NCBI GenBank assembly: GCA_902775475.1
Contig: CACYME010000020.1
Coordinates: 1 to 64,000 of the forward strand
From: an uncultured Prevotellaceae bacterium
GTDB taxonomy: Bacteria; Bacteroidota; Bacteroidia; Bacteroidales; Bacteroidaceae
Direction: 5' to 3'
Length of the DNA stretch: 64,000 nt
Part shown: positions 34,720 through 45,400 of the stretch, piece after piece
Numbering within the stretch: the stretch's first letter is position 1
How the letters are laid out: the number at the start of each line of letters is the position of its first letter
Notes under the pieces: model-generated
Databases searched by the model: none
The model's input: the letters and a program-made list of their open reading frames with translations, nothing else
Told to the model about the DNA's origin: nothing
Program-made: the position numbers and the translations under genes

Positions 34720-35571
34720 ATGAAAGTATTCAGCAAGATTGTTGACCTGCAGAATGCGCTCTTCGACGAGCGCAAGGCAGGCCGTAGCGTGGGCTTGGTT
34801 CCCACGATGGGTGCGCTTCACGAGGGTCATGCCTCGCTGGTGCGCCGCTCGGTGGCCGAGAACGCCGTCACTGTGGTGTCGGTGTTTGTCAACCCTACAC
34901 AGTTCAACGACAAGAATGACCTGAAGAACTATCCCCGCAATCTCGATGCCGACTGCGAACTGCTGGAGGCTTGCGGTGCCAACTATGTGCTGGCTCCATC
35001 GGTGGAGGAGATGTACCCCACACCCGACCGTCGCCAGTTTGAATATCCCCCCGTGTCGACCGTGATGGAGGGTGCTCATCGCCCCGGACACTTCAATGGC
35101 GTCTGCCAGGTGGTGAGCCGCCTGTTCTACATTGTGCGCCCCGACCGTGCCTACTTTGGCGAGAAAGACTGGCAGCAGATAGCCGTGGTGAAGGCTATGG
35201 TGCGCCATCTGCAGCTGCCTGTGCAGATTGTGGAATGCCCCATCGTGCGCGAAGCCGACGGACTGGCCAAGTCGAGCCGTAACACCCTGCTTGCTCCCGA
35301 CGAGCGTGCCATCGCCCCCACCATCTACAAGGCCTTGAAGGAGAGCGTGGAATATGCTAAGAGCCACACACTTAAAGAAACCCACGACAAGGTGGTGGCC
35401 GACATTAACGCCGTTAAGGGACTCGATGTGGAATACTTCTCCATCGTCGACGGCAACACCTTGCAGGACATCGACAGCTGGCAGGACTCCGACTATGTCG
35501 TTGGCTGCATCACCGTCTATTGCGGCAAGACTCCTATTCGCCTGATTGACCACATCAAGTATTGTTTTTAA
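34720..35571 (+). CDS. panC: Pantothenate synthetase
   Basis: 283 aa. [19 protein letters not shown] has the HIGH-type ATP site, [11 protein letters not shown] and [12 protein letters not shown] follow, and [12 protein letters not shown] is the KMSKS-like loop. The enzyme joins pantoate and beta-alanine with ATP to make pantothenate. ATG 34720 is preferred over a TTG one codon upstream. It is followed 12 bp later by panD, which supplies the beta-alanine. Confidence 0.96.
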   Translation: MKVFSKIVDLQNALFDERKAGRSVGLVPTMGALHEGHASLVRRSVAENAVTVVSVFVNPTQFNDKNDLKNYPRNLDADCELLEACGANYVLAPSVEEMYPTPDRRQFEYPPVSTVMEGAHRPGHFNGVCQVVSRLFYIVRPDRAYFGEKDWQQIAVVKAMVRHLQLPVQIVECPIVREADGLAKSSRNTLLAPDERAIAPTIYKALKESVEYAKSHTLKETHDKVVADINAVKGLDVEYFSIVDGNTLQDIDSWQDSDYVVGCITVYCGKTPIRLIDHIKYCF

Positions 35572-35583
35572 GGTAATACGGCA

Positions 35584-35934
35584 ATGATGATTGAAGTGAT
35601 GAAGTCGAAGCTGCATTGCGTGCAGGTGACTGAGGCAAACTTGAACTATATGGGAAGCATCACCATCGACGAGGACTTGATGGATGCTGCCAACCTGATT
35701 GCTGGCGAGAAGGTGCAGATTGTGGATAACAATAATGGCGAGCGCTTCGAGACCTACATCATCCGTGGCGAGCGCGGCAGCGGTTGCATCTGCCTGAACG
35801 GTGCCGCTGCCCGCAAGGTGCAGGTGGGCGATACCGTCATCATCATCTCCTATGCACTGATGGACTTCGAGGAGGCAAAGACATTCCGCCCGTCGGTGGT
35901 CTTCCCGCGCAACAACAAGTTGGTGGAAGGCTGA
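35584..35934 (+). CDS. panD: Aspartate 1-decarboxylase
   Basis: 116 aa. The pre-protein cleaves itself between Gly and Ser in [14 protein letters not shown] to form the pyruvoyl group; [16 protein letters not shown] is the C-terminal signature. It makes beta-alanine from aspartate for panC, 12 bp upstream. The start may be at 35584 or one codon later (ATGATG). Confidence 0.96.
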   Translation: MMIEVMKSKLHCVQVTEANLNYMGSITIDEDLMDAANLIAGEKVQIVDNNNGERFETYIIRGERGSGCICLNGAAARKVQVGDTVIIISYALMDFEEAKTFRPSVVFPRNNKLVEG

Positions 35935-35960
35935 CCTCTGCCAGCGTTCTGCCCGTCCGT

Positions 35961-36030
35961 AAGAATCCGTCCGCTTCGGATTTTTGTCCGCGAATTGCGG
36001 GCGAAAATCTGAGGCGGGCGGATTCTTTTG
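35961..36030. terminator. Convergent terminator between panD and the TlpA-like gene
   Basis: AAGAATCCG (35961-35969) pairs with CGGATTCTT (36019-36027) and an inner hairpin fills the space (TCCGCTTCGGA). T-runs follow on the plus side. Confidence 0.65.
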
Positions 36031-36050
36031 TACTAGCCTGTTTTTTGCGC

Positions 36051-37157
36051 TTAGGGCAGCTGCTGTGCGATGAACTTCTGTAGCTCTTCGCCACGCAAGC
36101 CTTTCTGCAGAATCTTTCCCTCGCTGTCGACGATGAGCATGAAGGGGATGGAATTGACGCTGAAGGTTTTGGCGGGAGCGGCATTCCAGCCTTTCAGGTC
36201 GCTGATTTGCGGCCACTCCAGCTTCAGGTCGGTGATGGCACGGTTCCAGTCGGCTGCACTCTCGTCGAGCGAGATGCCCACGATGCCCAGGCCTTTGGCG
36301 TGGAAGTCGGCGTAGAGCTTCTTCATGAAAGGCATCTCCTTACGGCAGGGGCCGCACCACGAAGCCCAGAAGTCGAGAATCGTCACCTTGTTCTTCTTCA
36401 CCTCGCTCATTACGCTCAGCGGTGTGCCGTCGGGGGTGTCAAGGGTGAAGTCGGCAATCTTCTGTCCCACCGAAGTGGCTTCCTGTGCCTTCAATGTGTT
36501 CTTCAGGGCTTCCACCTGGGGGCGCTGGCTGAAGCGGGTGGGCAGTCTGTCGATGAGGCTGCGCACCAGTTCGGTATTCTCTTCGGGGTCGATGTAGCTC
36601 ACCAGCAGGTTGAAGCCCAGCTCGTTGCCGATGTTCTTCTCGGCAGCCTCGTTGAAGCGCTTGTTGATTTCGCTCACCAGCTGGTTGTAGCGCTCCATGA
36701 GCGCCCACTGGTCGTAGCTCTTCGTGGTGTCGCTGTAGACGAGGCTCTCCAGTTCGTGAATCTTCTCGTAGAAGGGGTTCACCTCTTCGTTGAGCTTCTG
36801 GATGGCGTCGTTAGCTTCCGTGCCGGCCACGGTGGCCGTGCCGGCCTCGCTGCCGAAGGTAATCTTGATGTCGCCAGGCTCGGTGAAGAAGCTCACGGCG
36901 TTCATGCCGTCGTTCTCTACTGCCAGCGTGCAGAGCAGCACGCTGTCGGCAGCTCCCTCGTAGCTGAATTTTCCGCCACTTACGGTGATGGTGTCGATGG
37001 GCATGCCGTCGTTGTTGATGAGCAGCAGATGGGTGCCGTCGGCCAGTGCCTGGGCTGTGCCCTCGATGGTGAACGACGATTTTTGGGCTTCCTGCTTGCA
37101 GGAGGCTGCCAGCAGCACAAGCATGGAGGCAGCAAAGATTTTCAGTTTGTAAGTCAT
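36051..37157 (-). CDS. TlpA-like thiol-disulfide oxidoreductase lipoprotein (DUF4369 N-domain)
   Basis: 368 aa. Lipoprotein signal (MTYKLKIFAASMLVLLAASC). The N-terminal domain of about 100 aa (FTIEGTAQALADGTHLLLIN) fits DUF4369; a helical middle follows. The thioredoxin domain (about 230-368) has FWASWCGPCRKEMPF with the CxxC pair and NSIPFMLIVDSEGKI with cis-Pro. It probably reduces or exchanges disulfides at the cell envelope. It starts 3 bp after the prs stop. Confidence 0.9.
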   Translation of the reverse strand: MTYKLKIFAASMLVLLAASCKQEAQKSSFTIEGTAQALADGTHLLLINNDGMPIDTITVSGGKFSYEGAADSVLLCTLAVENDGMNAVSFFTEPGDIKITFGSEAGTATVAGTEANDAIQKLNEEVNPFYEKIHELESLVYSDTTKSYDQWALMERYNQLVSEINKRFNEAAEKNIGNELGFNLLVSYIDPEENTELVRSLIDRLPTRFSQRPQVEALKNTLKAQEATSVGQKIADFTLDTPDGTPLSVMSEVKKNKVTILDFWASWCGPCRKEMPFMKKLYADFHAKGLGIVGISLDESAADWNRAITDLKLEWPQISDLKGWNAAPAKTFSVNSIPFMLIVDSEGKILQKGLRGEELQKFIAQQLP

Positions 37158-37160
37158 GTT

Positions 37161-38093
37161 TTATACTAAGTATTGGTCGCTGATGCTTTCGTTGTTGATG
37201 ACGCGGCGGATGGTCTCGGCAAACATGTCGGCCACGCTGATTTGCTTCACCTTGGCGCAGCGCTGGGTGTAGGGGATGCTGTCGGTGAAGACGATCTCCT
37301 CGAGTGCCGACATCTGCACGCGGTCGCTGGCGGGTCCGCTCATCACGCAGTGGCTGGCGCAGGCACGCACGCTCTTGGCTCCCGAGGCCATCATCAGGTC
37401 GGCGGCCTTCGTGATGGTGCCGGCGGTGTCGACCATGTCGTCGATGATGACGACATTCTTACCCTCCACCTCGCCAATAATCTGCATGGTGGCCACCACG
37501 TTGGCGCGGGCACGCGTCTTGTTGCACAGCACGAGCGGGCAACCCAGATACTTGGCATAGGTGTTGGCGCGCTTCGAGCCGCCTACGTCGGGCGAGGCGA
37601 TGACCATGTCTTCGAGCTTCAGGCTCTGCAGATAGGGCAGGATGACGCCCGAGGCATAGAGGTGGTCAACGGGAACGTCGAAGAAGCCCTGAATCTGGTC
37701 GGCATGCAGGTCCATGGTGATGACGCGGTTCACGCCGGCCACGCTCAGCAGGTCGGCCACGAGCTTGGCGCCGATGCTGACGCGGGGCTTGTCCTTGCGG
37801 TCCTGGCGTGCCCAGCCGAAATAAGGCATCACGGCGTTGATGGTGCGTGCCGATGCGCGCTTGGCAGCGTCAATCATCAGCAGCAACTCCATCAGGTTGT
37901 CGCTGCTGGGGAAGGTGCTCTGCACCAGGAACACGTCGCGGCCGCGCACTGACTCTTCATAGCTGACGGCGAACTCTCCATCAGAGAACTTCGTCATCTG
38001 CATCTTGCCCAGCGGGCATCCCAGACTCTGGCAAATTCTTTCGGCCAAATACCTCGTGGCTGTGCCCGAGAAGACCATGTAGGAACTATCCAT
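37161..38093 (-). CDS. prs: Ribose-phosphate pyrophosphokinase
   Basis: 310 aa. It makes PRPP from ribose 5-phosphate and ATP. DVFLVQSTFPSSDNLMELL, FGWARQDRKDKPR (flexible ATP loop) and VVIIDDMVDTAGTITKAADL (PRPP-binding loop) are all present. The start MDSSYMVFSGTATRYLAERI fits the family. PRPP feeds the purine enzyme at the window start and nucleotide synthesis generally. Confidence 0.96.
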   Translation of the reverse strand: MDSSYMVFSGTATRYLAERICQSLGCPLGKMQMTKFSDGEFAVSYEESVRGRDVFLVQSTFPSSDNLMELLLMIDAAKRASARTINAVMPYFGWARQDRKDKPRVSIGAKLVADLLSVAGVNRVITMDLHADQIQGFFDVPVDHLYASGVILPYLQSLKLEDMVIASPDVGGSKRANTYAKYLGCPLVLCNKTRARANVVATMQIIGEVEGKNVVIIDDMVDTAGTITKAADLMMASGAKSVRACASHCVMSGPASDRVQMSALEEIVFTDSIPYTQRCAKVKQISVADMFAETIRRVINNESISDQYLV

Positions 38094-38146
38094 TATTGTT
38101 TAGTGTTTATGGTTTATTGTTGAGTGTTTATTGTTGAGTGACTATA

Positions 38147-38755
38147 TCACGAGACGGCCTTCTGGAGCTTCTTGAAATGGGCGATAAGCTCCTTGAAATC
38201 CTGCCCCTGGTGGATGTTGAAGCGGTTCCACAGGTCACCACACACCACAACGCCGCCAAAGCCCAGGTCGGCCAGCTGGCGGATGTTGTCGAGGTTCACG
38301 CCGCCGAGGGCATAGACGTGTCGGTCGATGAGTCCCTGCTTCGAGGCTGCCTTTAGCTCTTCTGCTGTAAACGACTGACGGTCATTGGGGTTGCTCTGAC
38401 TGTCGAAAATGGTTTTCAGGAAGACGTAGCTGGATTGTTTCTTTGCCTGCTTCAGCTGGTCGATGGCCGTACAGGTGCGGCTGACGTTGCCGCGGTAGCC
38501 ATAGGGCAGCTCCGTGTCGGGCATCTCTAAATGGATGCCGCGCAAGCCGTATTCCTCGCGCAGGTAGAAATGATGGTGAACGGTGATTCGCCTGTAGTAG
38601 TCGTCGGGTAGAAGCGTCAGCAGGCGTTCTGAGTAGACAGGTTCTGACGCAGGCTTAAACAAGTGCATACTCTCCATTCCCTCCTCGAAGAGGGCGGTGA
38701 GGATGATATTTTCTTCCACGAAGAACGTGGCTTTGGTCATGATGATAAGTTTCAT
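38147..38755 (-). CDS. Thiamine-phosphate-synthase family protein
   Basis: 202 aa, a short TIM barrel. VYALGGVNLDNIRQLADLGF is the C-terminal phosphate-binding loop of the TMP synthase/TenI family, and GLRGIHLEMPDTELP corresponds to the substrate strand, but several ThiE catalytic residues are not evident. It may be TenI-like or a true ThiE of Bacteroidetes type. It stands alone with its own promoter and no other thiamine gene nearby. Confidence 0.72.
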   Translation of the reverse strand: MKLIIMTKATFFVEENIILTALFEEGMESMHLFKPASEPVYSERLLTLLPDDYYRRITVHHHFYLREEYGLRGIHLEMPDTELPYGYRGNVSRTCTAIDQLKQAKKQSSYVFLKTIFDSQSNPNDRQSFTAEELKAASKQGLIDRHVYALGGVNLDNIRQLADLGFGGVVVCGDLWNRFNIHQGQDFKELIAHFKKLQKAVS

Positions 38756-38780
38756 CTCTGCTAAAGTGCCTTTTCGACTG

Positions 38781-38788
38781 CAAAGTTA
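38781..38788 (-). promoter_or_regulatory. Promoter -7 motif TAACTTTG
   Basis: It matches TAnnTTTG and lies 25 bp upstream of the start at 38755. Confidence 0.55.
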
Positions 38789-38961
38789 CAAAAGAGTTAG
38801 GAGTTAGGAGTAGCGAACAGCGAGTTTTTACTGTGCTGTTAATCTTTTTTAACTCCTATCTCCTTGTGCATAGCCCTTCCGATTGTTCAATTTTTCAAGC
38901 TGCTTGGTTGCCTCAAAGTTTTTGTAAGACCACTTCCTCGCTGACAGGGGCATTTCTTTAA

Positions 38962-39440
38962 GTAATGATATTGCAATTGACCTGTTTGTGCGTAGCCCTG
39001 CCTGACTTTGGACTCGCACAGAGTAATGATTTAATAGCATTAAATTGAAGTCAATATATAACCATTTGGTATGTTTGCCCCAGCGGGGCAAGATAGTGGT
39101 AGCCAGCCATACAGCTGCCCCGTTAGGGGCTGCGAAATGGCTGGTGTAGATGTTGCAAGCGTAAGCCTCTCTCTTAGAGAAAGATGTTCTCTGCGAGACA
39201 CTGCGTCCTCTGCGTCTCTGCGCGGGAACAAATGAGATTTGCTGCTCGACAAAGACCTCACGCTTCCCCACAGCAGCAGTGATGAGGGGAAAAAGGCGGC
39301 GACAAATGGGGACCAGGCCACACCGGAGCGGGAAAAAGGCCACGCCTTTTCCGTTGGCAGCGGACGGGGACGATATTGGCAGCGGCCGCTGCCAATAATG
39401 GGGGAAGCTGCGCACAAATAGGTCAACTGCTATATCATTG
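38962..39440. repeat. MITE-like element with 34-bp terminal inverted repeats
   Basis: The left end (38962-38995) and right end (39407-39440) match at 29 of 34 positions as inverted repeats (core TTGACCTRTTTGTGCG). The inside (39247-39401) is shared with 27633-27784, including a perfect 22-bp palindrome (39375-39396). No transposase or other gene is present. The right end lies 8 bp from the addAB stop codon. Between 39170 and 39235 lies a CTCTGCGTCTCTGCG-type simple repeat. Confidence 0.78.
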
Positions 39441-39447
39441 CCTTTCC

Positions 39448-42400
39448 TTATTGTCCAAAGCACAGCTGGCGGTAGGGGCAGTTGACGCAACGCTGTTGGT
39501 CGGTGGTGGGCTCGAGCGGCGTGTCGGGGTCGAACATGCGCTCGATGGTTTCGCTCAGCAGCTGCATGAAGAGCGGAGCCAGCTCGCTGACATCGCTGAT
39601 GGGCTGCTGCTTGCCCAGCTGCAGGATGGGGTCGTAGTCGTCGCCCTGAGCATGCTGGATGAAGAGCAGGGCTGGCGAGACGGGTGTCTGCGGATGTTCG
39701 CGGGCCACGATAATGGAGTAGAGCATCGTCTGCAGGTAGTAGTCGGAGTGGTTCTTCAGGCTCTCCTGGGCGAAGATGGCCTCCACGTCGGCCAGCGGCT
39801 TCAGGCGGTGGGCACCGGTCTTGTAGTCGATGACGCGGATGTGCTGCCGTCCGTCTCGGTCGGTAATCATGTCGAGGCGGTCGATGCGTCCGCCGATGGT
39901 TGCCTTCTGCGGGCCTTTGGCTCCACTGAGGGGCAGTTCCATGCTGACCAGCCCTTCGAGGTCGAGGATGGTGAAGGGTGCCAGCTGGCGGTCGATGGTG
40001 AGCAGCTGCCGCAGGTAGTGAATGATGACCTGGCGGTTGATGAGCTGCAGGCCGTTCAGGCGTGGATGGAAGTTGGGGCGGTCGTCGCGTATCTGGAACA
40101 GTTCGGTGCGGAAGGCCTCGTCAACGGCGCGCTCTATGTCGGCTTTCGTCTTCAGCAGGTGGTCGATGTCGCGGGCCAGTATCTGGTGGCTCTGGTTCAT
40201 CAGACGGGTGTAGATGATGCGCGAAGCCTCGTGGAAGATGTTGCCGAAGATGCGGTTGTCGATGGTGTCGTCGTCAGTCTCGTCGGGTTCGCGCAGCTTC
40301 TCCACATAGTAGTAGTGGAACTGTAGCGGACAGCGCAGATAGCGGTTGATGGCCGTCGGCGTGAGCAGCTCGGGCAGCTGGGCACGGTTCTCCACGGCCT
40401 GTGGCTGGCGCTTCTGGCTGTCCTGTCCGCCTTGCAGCGTGAGGTAGTTGATGCGATGGGGGCATTCCACCATCAGCTGTAGCAGGAAACGGCTCATCTC
40501 GCCCTTTTGTCCGTCGGCGGTGGAGTTGTTGTAGACGATGGTCACGTCGTCGGCACGCTGCAGCAGGCGGTGGAAGTAGTAGCTGTAGATGGCCACCTGG
40601 TGGTCGGGCGTGGTCAGGCCGTAGGCTTTGCGCAGGCTGTAGGGGATGAACGAGGTGTCGCTTGCGCCCCGTGGCATGTTGCCCTCGCTGGCCGAGAGGA
40701 TGAGCAGGTGGCGGAAGTCGAGGTTGCGCGTCTCCAGCAGTCCCATCACCTGCAGGCCTTCGGCGGGCTCGCCGTGGAAGGGCACGGTGGTTGTCTGCAT
40801 CAGCTGGTTGATGAGGCGTCCGAGCGTGATGCTGTCGGTGATGAGGTCGCCACTCTCGGCCAGGTTCTGCAGACGGTTCAGCAGCATCCAGGCGCGGAAG
40901 ATGCATTCCTGGAGCAGCACGTCCTCTTGAATGTTGAGCGTTGAGTGTTGAGCGTTGAGTGCTGAGTGCAGGGTGCTGAATGACGTGGCTACCAGCTGGA
41001 GCACGTCGCAGAGCCAGCTGAGCAGTTCTCCGTTCTGATGCTGAGGCGCAAATGGGCGGAAGAGCTGGGTTGTGAGCTCGTCAACTTGCAGCTGTTGTCG
41101 GGTGGGGAAGTAGTTCTTCTCCTCGCGCAGCTGCTTCAGCAAGGCAGATACCTGCGGCGAGGCACTCATCAGATAGGGATGGCGTAGCAGGGCGCTCACC
41201 TGTCGCAGGCGGAAGTGCTCGCGCTGGTGGTCGTAGCCATCGCGGCGCAGGGTGACAAGCTGGTTGACAAGCGATGCCACTGGCGAGAGCGAAAGGGGAT
41301 AGCCGGTGGTGATGTTCACGTTGTCCACATTGTCGGGCAGACAGTGGGTGATGGCGGGCAGCAGACCCTCGTTGCACAGCACGACGGCGGTGCTGCTGGT
41401 GGCCTCGTGCCCCTTCAGCCACTGGGCGGCATAGCGGGCCTGGATGTTCTCTGTCGATGCCGAGACGATGCTGATGTGCTTTGGCTGGGCGAAGTTATTA
41501 TAGATGTGCTCGTCGTCGATGTCCAGCTCGTTGGGGAAGTCGGCCTGGTACTGGCTAATGAAGTGGCCGGTCTCGTTGTCTTTCATGTAATAGCGGTCGA
41601 AGTCCCAGTAGAAGCGTGCCTTTCCCTCGCGGCGTAGCAGGGTGAAGAGGCGCTGCTCCACTTGCAGCAGCACGTTGAAGCCTACGAAGATGTAGTTGTC
41701 GTAGGCAAAGTTGATGCCAGGGGCTGTCACCACTTCTTTATATAGCGAGCCCTCATAGGCCAGCCCCTGCTCCGCCAGACGCTGGTTGAAATCGTGGTAG
41801 ATGGCTCCCATGCGGTTCCACAGGCGCAGGAAGCGTTGCTTCAGCTCGCTGTTGTGCTCGTCGCTGAAATTGCTGAAGAAGCGCCGCAGCACCTGCCGCT
41901 GCTCGTCGGTCAGGAAGCTGTCGTCGTCCATCTCGTGCAGGTCGCTGAGGTTGGCCAGCACGCGGTCGGCATCGGCCATCTGCTTGTCGAGGTCGTCGAA
42001 GTCGGCGAGCAACAGCTGCCCCCACCCGTAAAAGTGGTCGAGCGTCTCGTCGATGCCCGTCTGTGCGGTAAAACTCTTATGCAGGTCGCACACCAGCTTG
42101 ATGGGGTCGGCCACCTGCCGCTCAGAGTGCTGACGGAACAGCTCGCTAATGGTGATGTAGGCAGGACTCCAGATGGGCCGCCCGGCCTTGCGTGCCAACA
42201 GCTCGTTGAGGAAGAGCGAGGCTCGCTTGTTGGGGAAGACGACCGCCACACGCGACAGGTCGTTGCCGTACTTGCTTAGAATATCATCAGCCACATAGGA
42301 AAGGAAACCCTCGTGACTGCCCATCATGGGCTCCTCCCCAACGGATGGAAGTTGGTAGCTAAGCCCCTCCCTTGGGGAAGGGTTGGGGTGGGCTGAGAGG

Positions 42401-45400
42401 TTGGTCAGGTCCGTAGGCTTTACCTCGATAATCTTATTGCTATAGACCAGCCATAAGTAGCCCGTCACGTTCTGGTGTCCCATGTCGCTGAGCAGTTGCA
42501 TGTAGTTGCGCACCTGCTTATGATATTCCTCGCGCTCACGTCCAAACTTGAAGTCGACGACGATGGTCTGCTTGCCGTCGGCCATCACGCGGTCTGGTCG
42601 GTGCTCTACCACGCGTCCCGACTTTGGGTCGATGCTCAGGATGGTACACTCGTTGAACAGCTGCCAGCGTCCGGGCTTGAACCATTCAGCCACACGAGGG
42701 CTCGACAGCCGTTTGCGCAGCAGGTCGAGCAGATGGGGGCGAGTCAGTTCGCCATCGTAGAGGATTCCCTCCTGCTCCAGTTGCTGAAGCACCGAGTCGA
42801 CGTCATCGGTGGAGCGTATGGAGGAGAGGACGCTGTGCATGACGCTACCCAGCTGGATGTACTGCATCTGGAGGCTCTGCTCGTCCTCATCGGCGTCGGG
42901 CTTGGAGAACTCGATGCTTTTCTTGCTCTGCTTGAAGTTGACCTTCGTGTCGAAGGTCTCGATGCCCACCTTCACGGGTGTGCTTTCCTGCAGGAAGGGG
43001 TTTGAGGTTTGAGATTTGAGGCTTGAGGCTTGAGGTTTGGGATTGGCTGCTTGCGGCTTGTAGGTAAAGACGATGGGGGCGCTCTCGTCTTCCTGTCCAG
43101 TCAGGGAGGCTCCGTCGAGGCCTTCTGTAATCTCAGGGAGCACCTTCTCGATGAGTGCCGAGCGCGACAGGGCGGTGCTCTTCCGCTTTCCATAGACATA
43201 GAGGCGCTTCGAGGCACGGGTGAAGGCCACGTAGAGCAGGTTCAGGTTGTCCACGATGTTCTGCTGATGCTCCTCCTTGTAGTTGCTGTCGTAGATGGTG
43301 CCCTTCATGCCCTTCTGGCTGAAGTCGATGGGAGCCAGCGGCAAGCGGTTGAAGGGTGCTTCGCCAGGCGTGCACCACAGCACGTCGGGCATCTCTAATC
43401 GCCAGTCGCAGAAAGGTACGAGCACATGGTGGAACTCCAGTCCCTTCGACTTGTGGATGGAGATGATACGCAGGCCGTCGGTCTCCGGGCTTTGGATGGT
43501 CTTGGCGCCGATGCTTTCGTCCCATTCCCGCAGGAACCCGTCAATGTCAGAGCCGTTGTCGGCGGCGTAGGCGGTCACCTGGTCGAAGAAGGCGCAGAGA
43601 TAGGCGCTCTGGTTGCCCATGCGGTCGAGCTGCAACAGGCTGTAGAGCTGTTCCGTCAGCTCATAGAGGGGCAGTTGCAGGAGTGCCAGGATGGCGTCCT
43701 CGGCAAAGAACTGCTCGGGTGTGGAAGAATGTATCTCCTCGAGACTTGCCTTGGCTATTGCGTCGTCGGGATGGCTGAGGTGACGCAGTGCCGTGACGAT
43801 GGCCATCACGGCCGACGAGGCATCTAAGCGGAAAGCCTCGTCGCTGACCACCTTCAGGTCGGGCAGTTGCTCGTTCAGATGCTTGGCAATGAGGGGGATG
43901 TAGCTGTTGGTACGCACCAGGATGGCGATGTCAGAAGCCTTTGCCCCTTCGCTGAGCAGTTCTTCTATCTGTGTGGTCAGTGCCGTCAGCGTCTTGCTTT
44001 CATAGTCGGCAGCGGGAAACAGGGTAACGCTCACCTGACCCTCGCAGGGCTTGCCGTCGGGCACCTTCTGCTTCACGTCGCCGTAGGCCGTCACCTCCTC
44101 CTGCTTGGCCGCTTCGATGAAGAAGGCGTTATTGAAATTGACGATGCTGGGTGCCGAGCGGCGGTTGGTGTCGAGCGTGTCTACATAGACCATCTGCTGT
44201 GCATTGGGAAACTCGTCCGTGATGCCAGCCAGCAGGCGCCAGTCGCCGCTACGCCAGCGGTAGATGCTCTGCTTCACGTCGCCCACGATGAGGTTCTCCG
44301 ACCCCTTGTGACTCATGGTTTCCTGGAGCAGAATCTTGAAGTTCTGCCACTGTACGGTCGATGTGTCCTGGAACTCGTCGATCATGATGTGCTCCAGGTG
44401 GGTGCCAATCTTCTCGAAGATGAAGGGCGTGTCGCTGCCGTCGATGAGCTCGTGGAGCAGCTGCTGCGTGTCGCTGAGCAGGAAGCGGTTCTGCTCGTCG
44501 TTCAGCTGGCGCATCTTCTGCTCGATGTTGCCCAGCAGGCGCAGCTGCGACAGGTGGCGCAGCGTCAGGTCTGCACTCTTGTAGAGCTTCCATTGGCGTG
44601 GCTGCTCCTCGATGGCCTGGCTCAGCAGGCTACCCAGAGAGGTGCTGGCAAGGTGGTAGATGAGGTCGCGGCGCTGATGGTTTTTCTTGCACCATTTCTC
44701 GGGCTGGCCGTTGCAGTCGAGGGCGCGGCTGGTGAGCACCGACTCGTCGAACACGCCGTTGCGCAGCTTCACGAACAGGCTGGCTACGCCGGTGTTGCCG
44801 TAGCTCAGGTCGCTGATGTCGAGGCCCTCGTCCTCTAAGACGGCGAAGAAGGCGTTGCCGATGTCCTGCATGCGCTTCATGGCCTCACTGCGCATGCGGC
44901 GCAGCTCCTCCTGATAGTCGCTGAAGAAGTCCTTCTTCTGCATCAGTGCCGTCAGCTCCTGGCTGTGGGCCTTGTAGTAGTCGCGGAAGATGGTTCGCCC
45001 AAATTTCTTGATTTGCCCGATGACATTCCAGGAGCGGTCGTCGCTGATGTTGTCCATAATGTAGGTCATCAGCCATTGAAGCATCAGGTCGGTGGCCGAG
45101 AGCGAGTCGATGAGCTGGTCGACGGCGGCCTCCTCCATCTGCACGTCGTTCAGTCCTACGCGCAGGTTGGCCGTCAGGTTCAGCTCGCGGGCCAGGTTGC
45201 GCATGACGCTCTGGAAGAACGAGTCGATGGTCTCCACGTGGAAGTAGCTGTAGTTGTGGAGCAGCAGGTGCAGCGCCTGCCCTGCCCGTTCGGCTATCTG
45301 CTGGGGCGAGAGCTCGCCCTTTAAGGCTTCGCTCACTTTCTCCTGATAGGACTTGGAATCGGGCAACTCTCGCCAGATGCCATAGAGCTGGCTCAGGATG

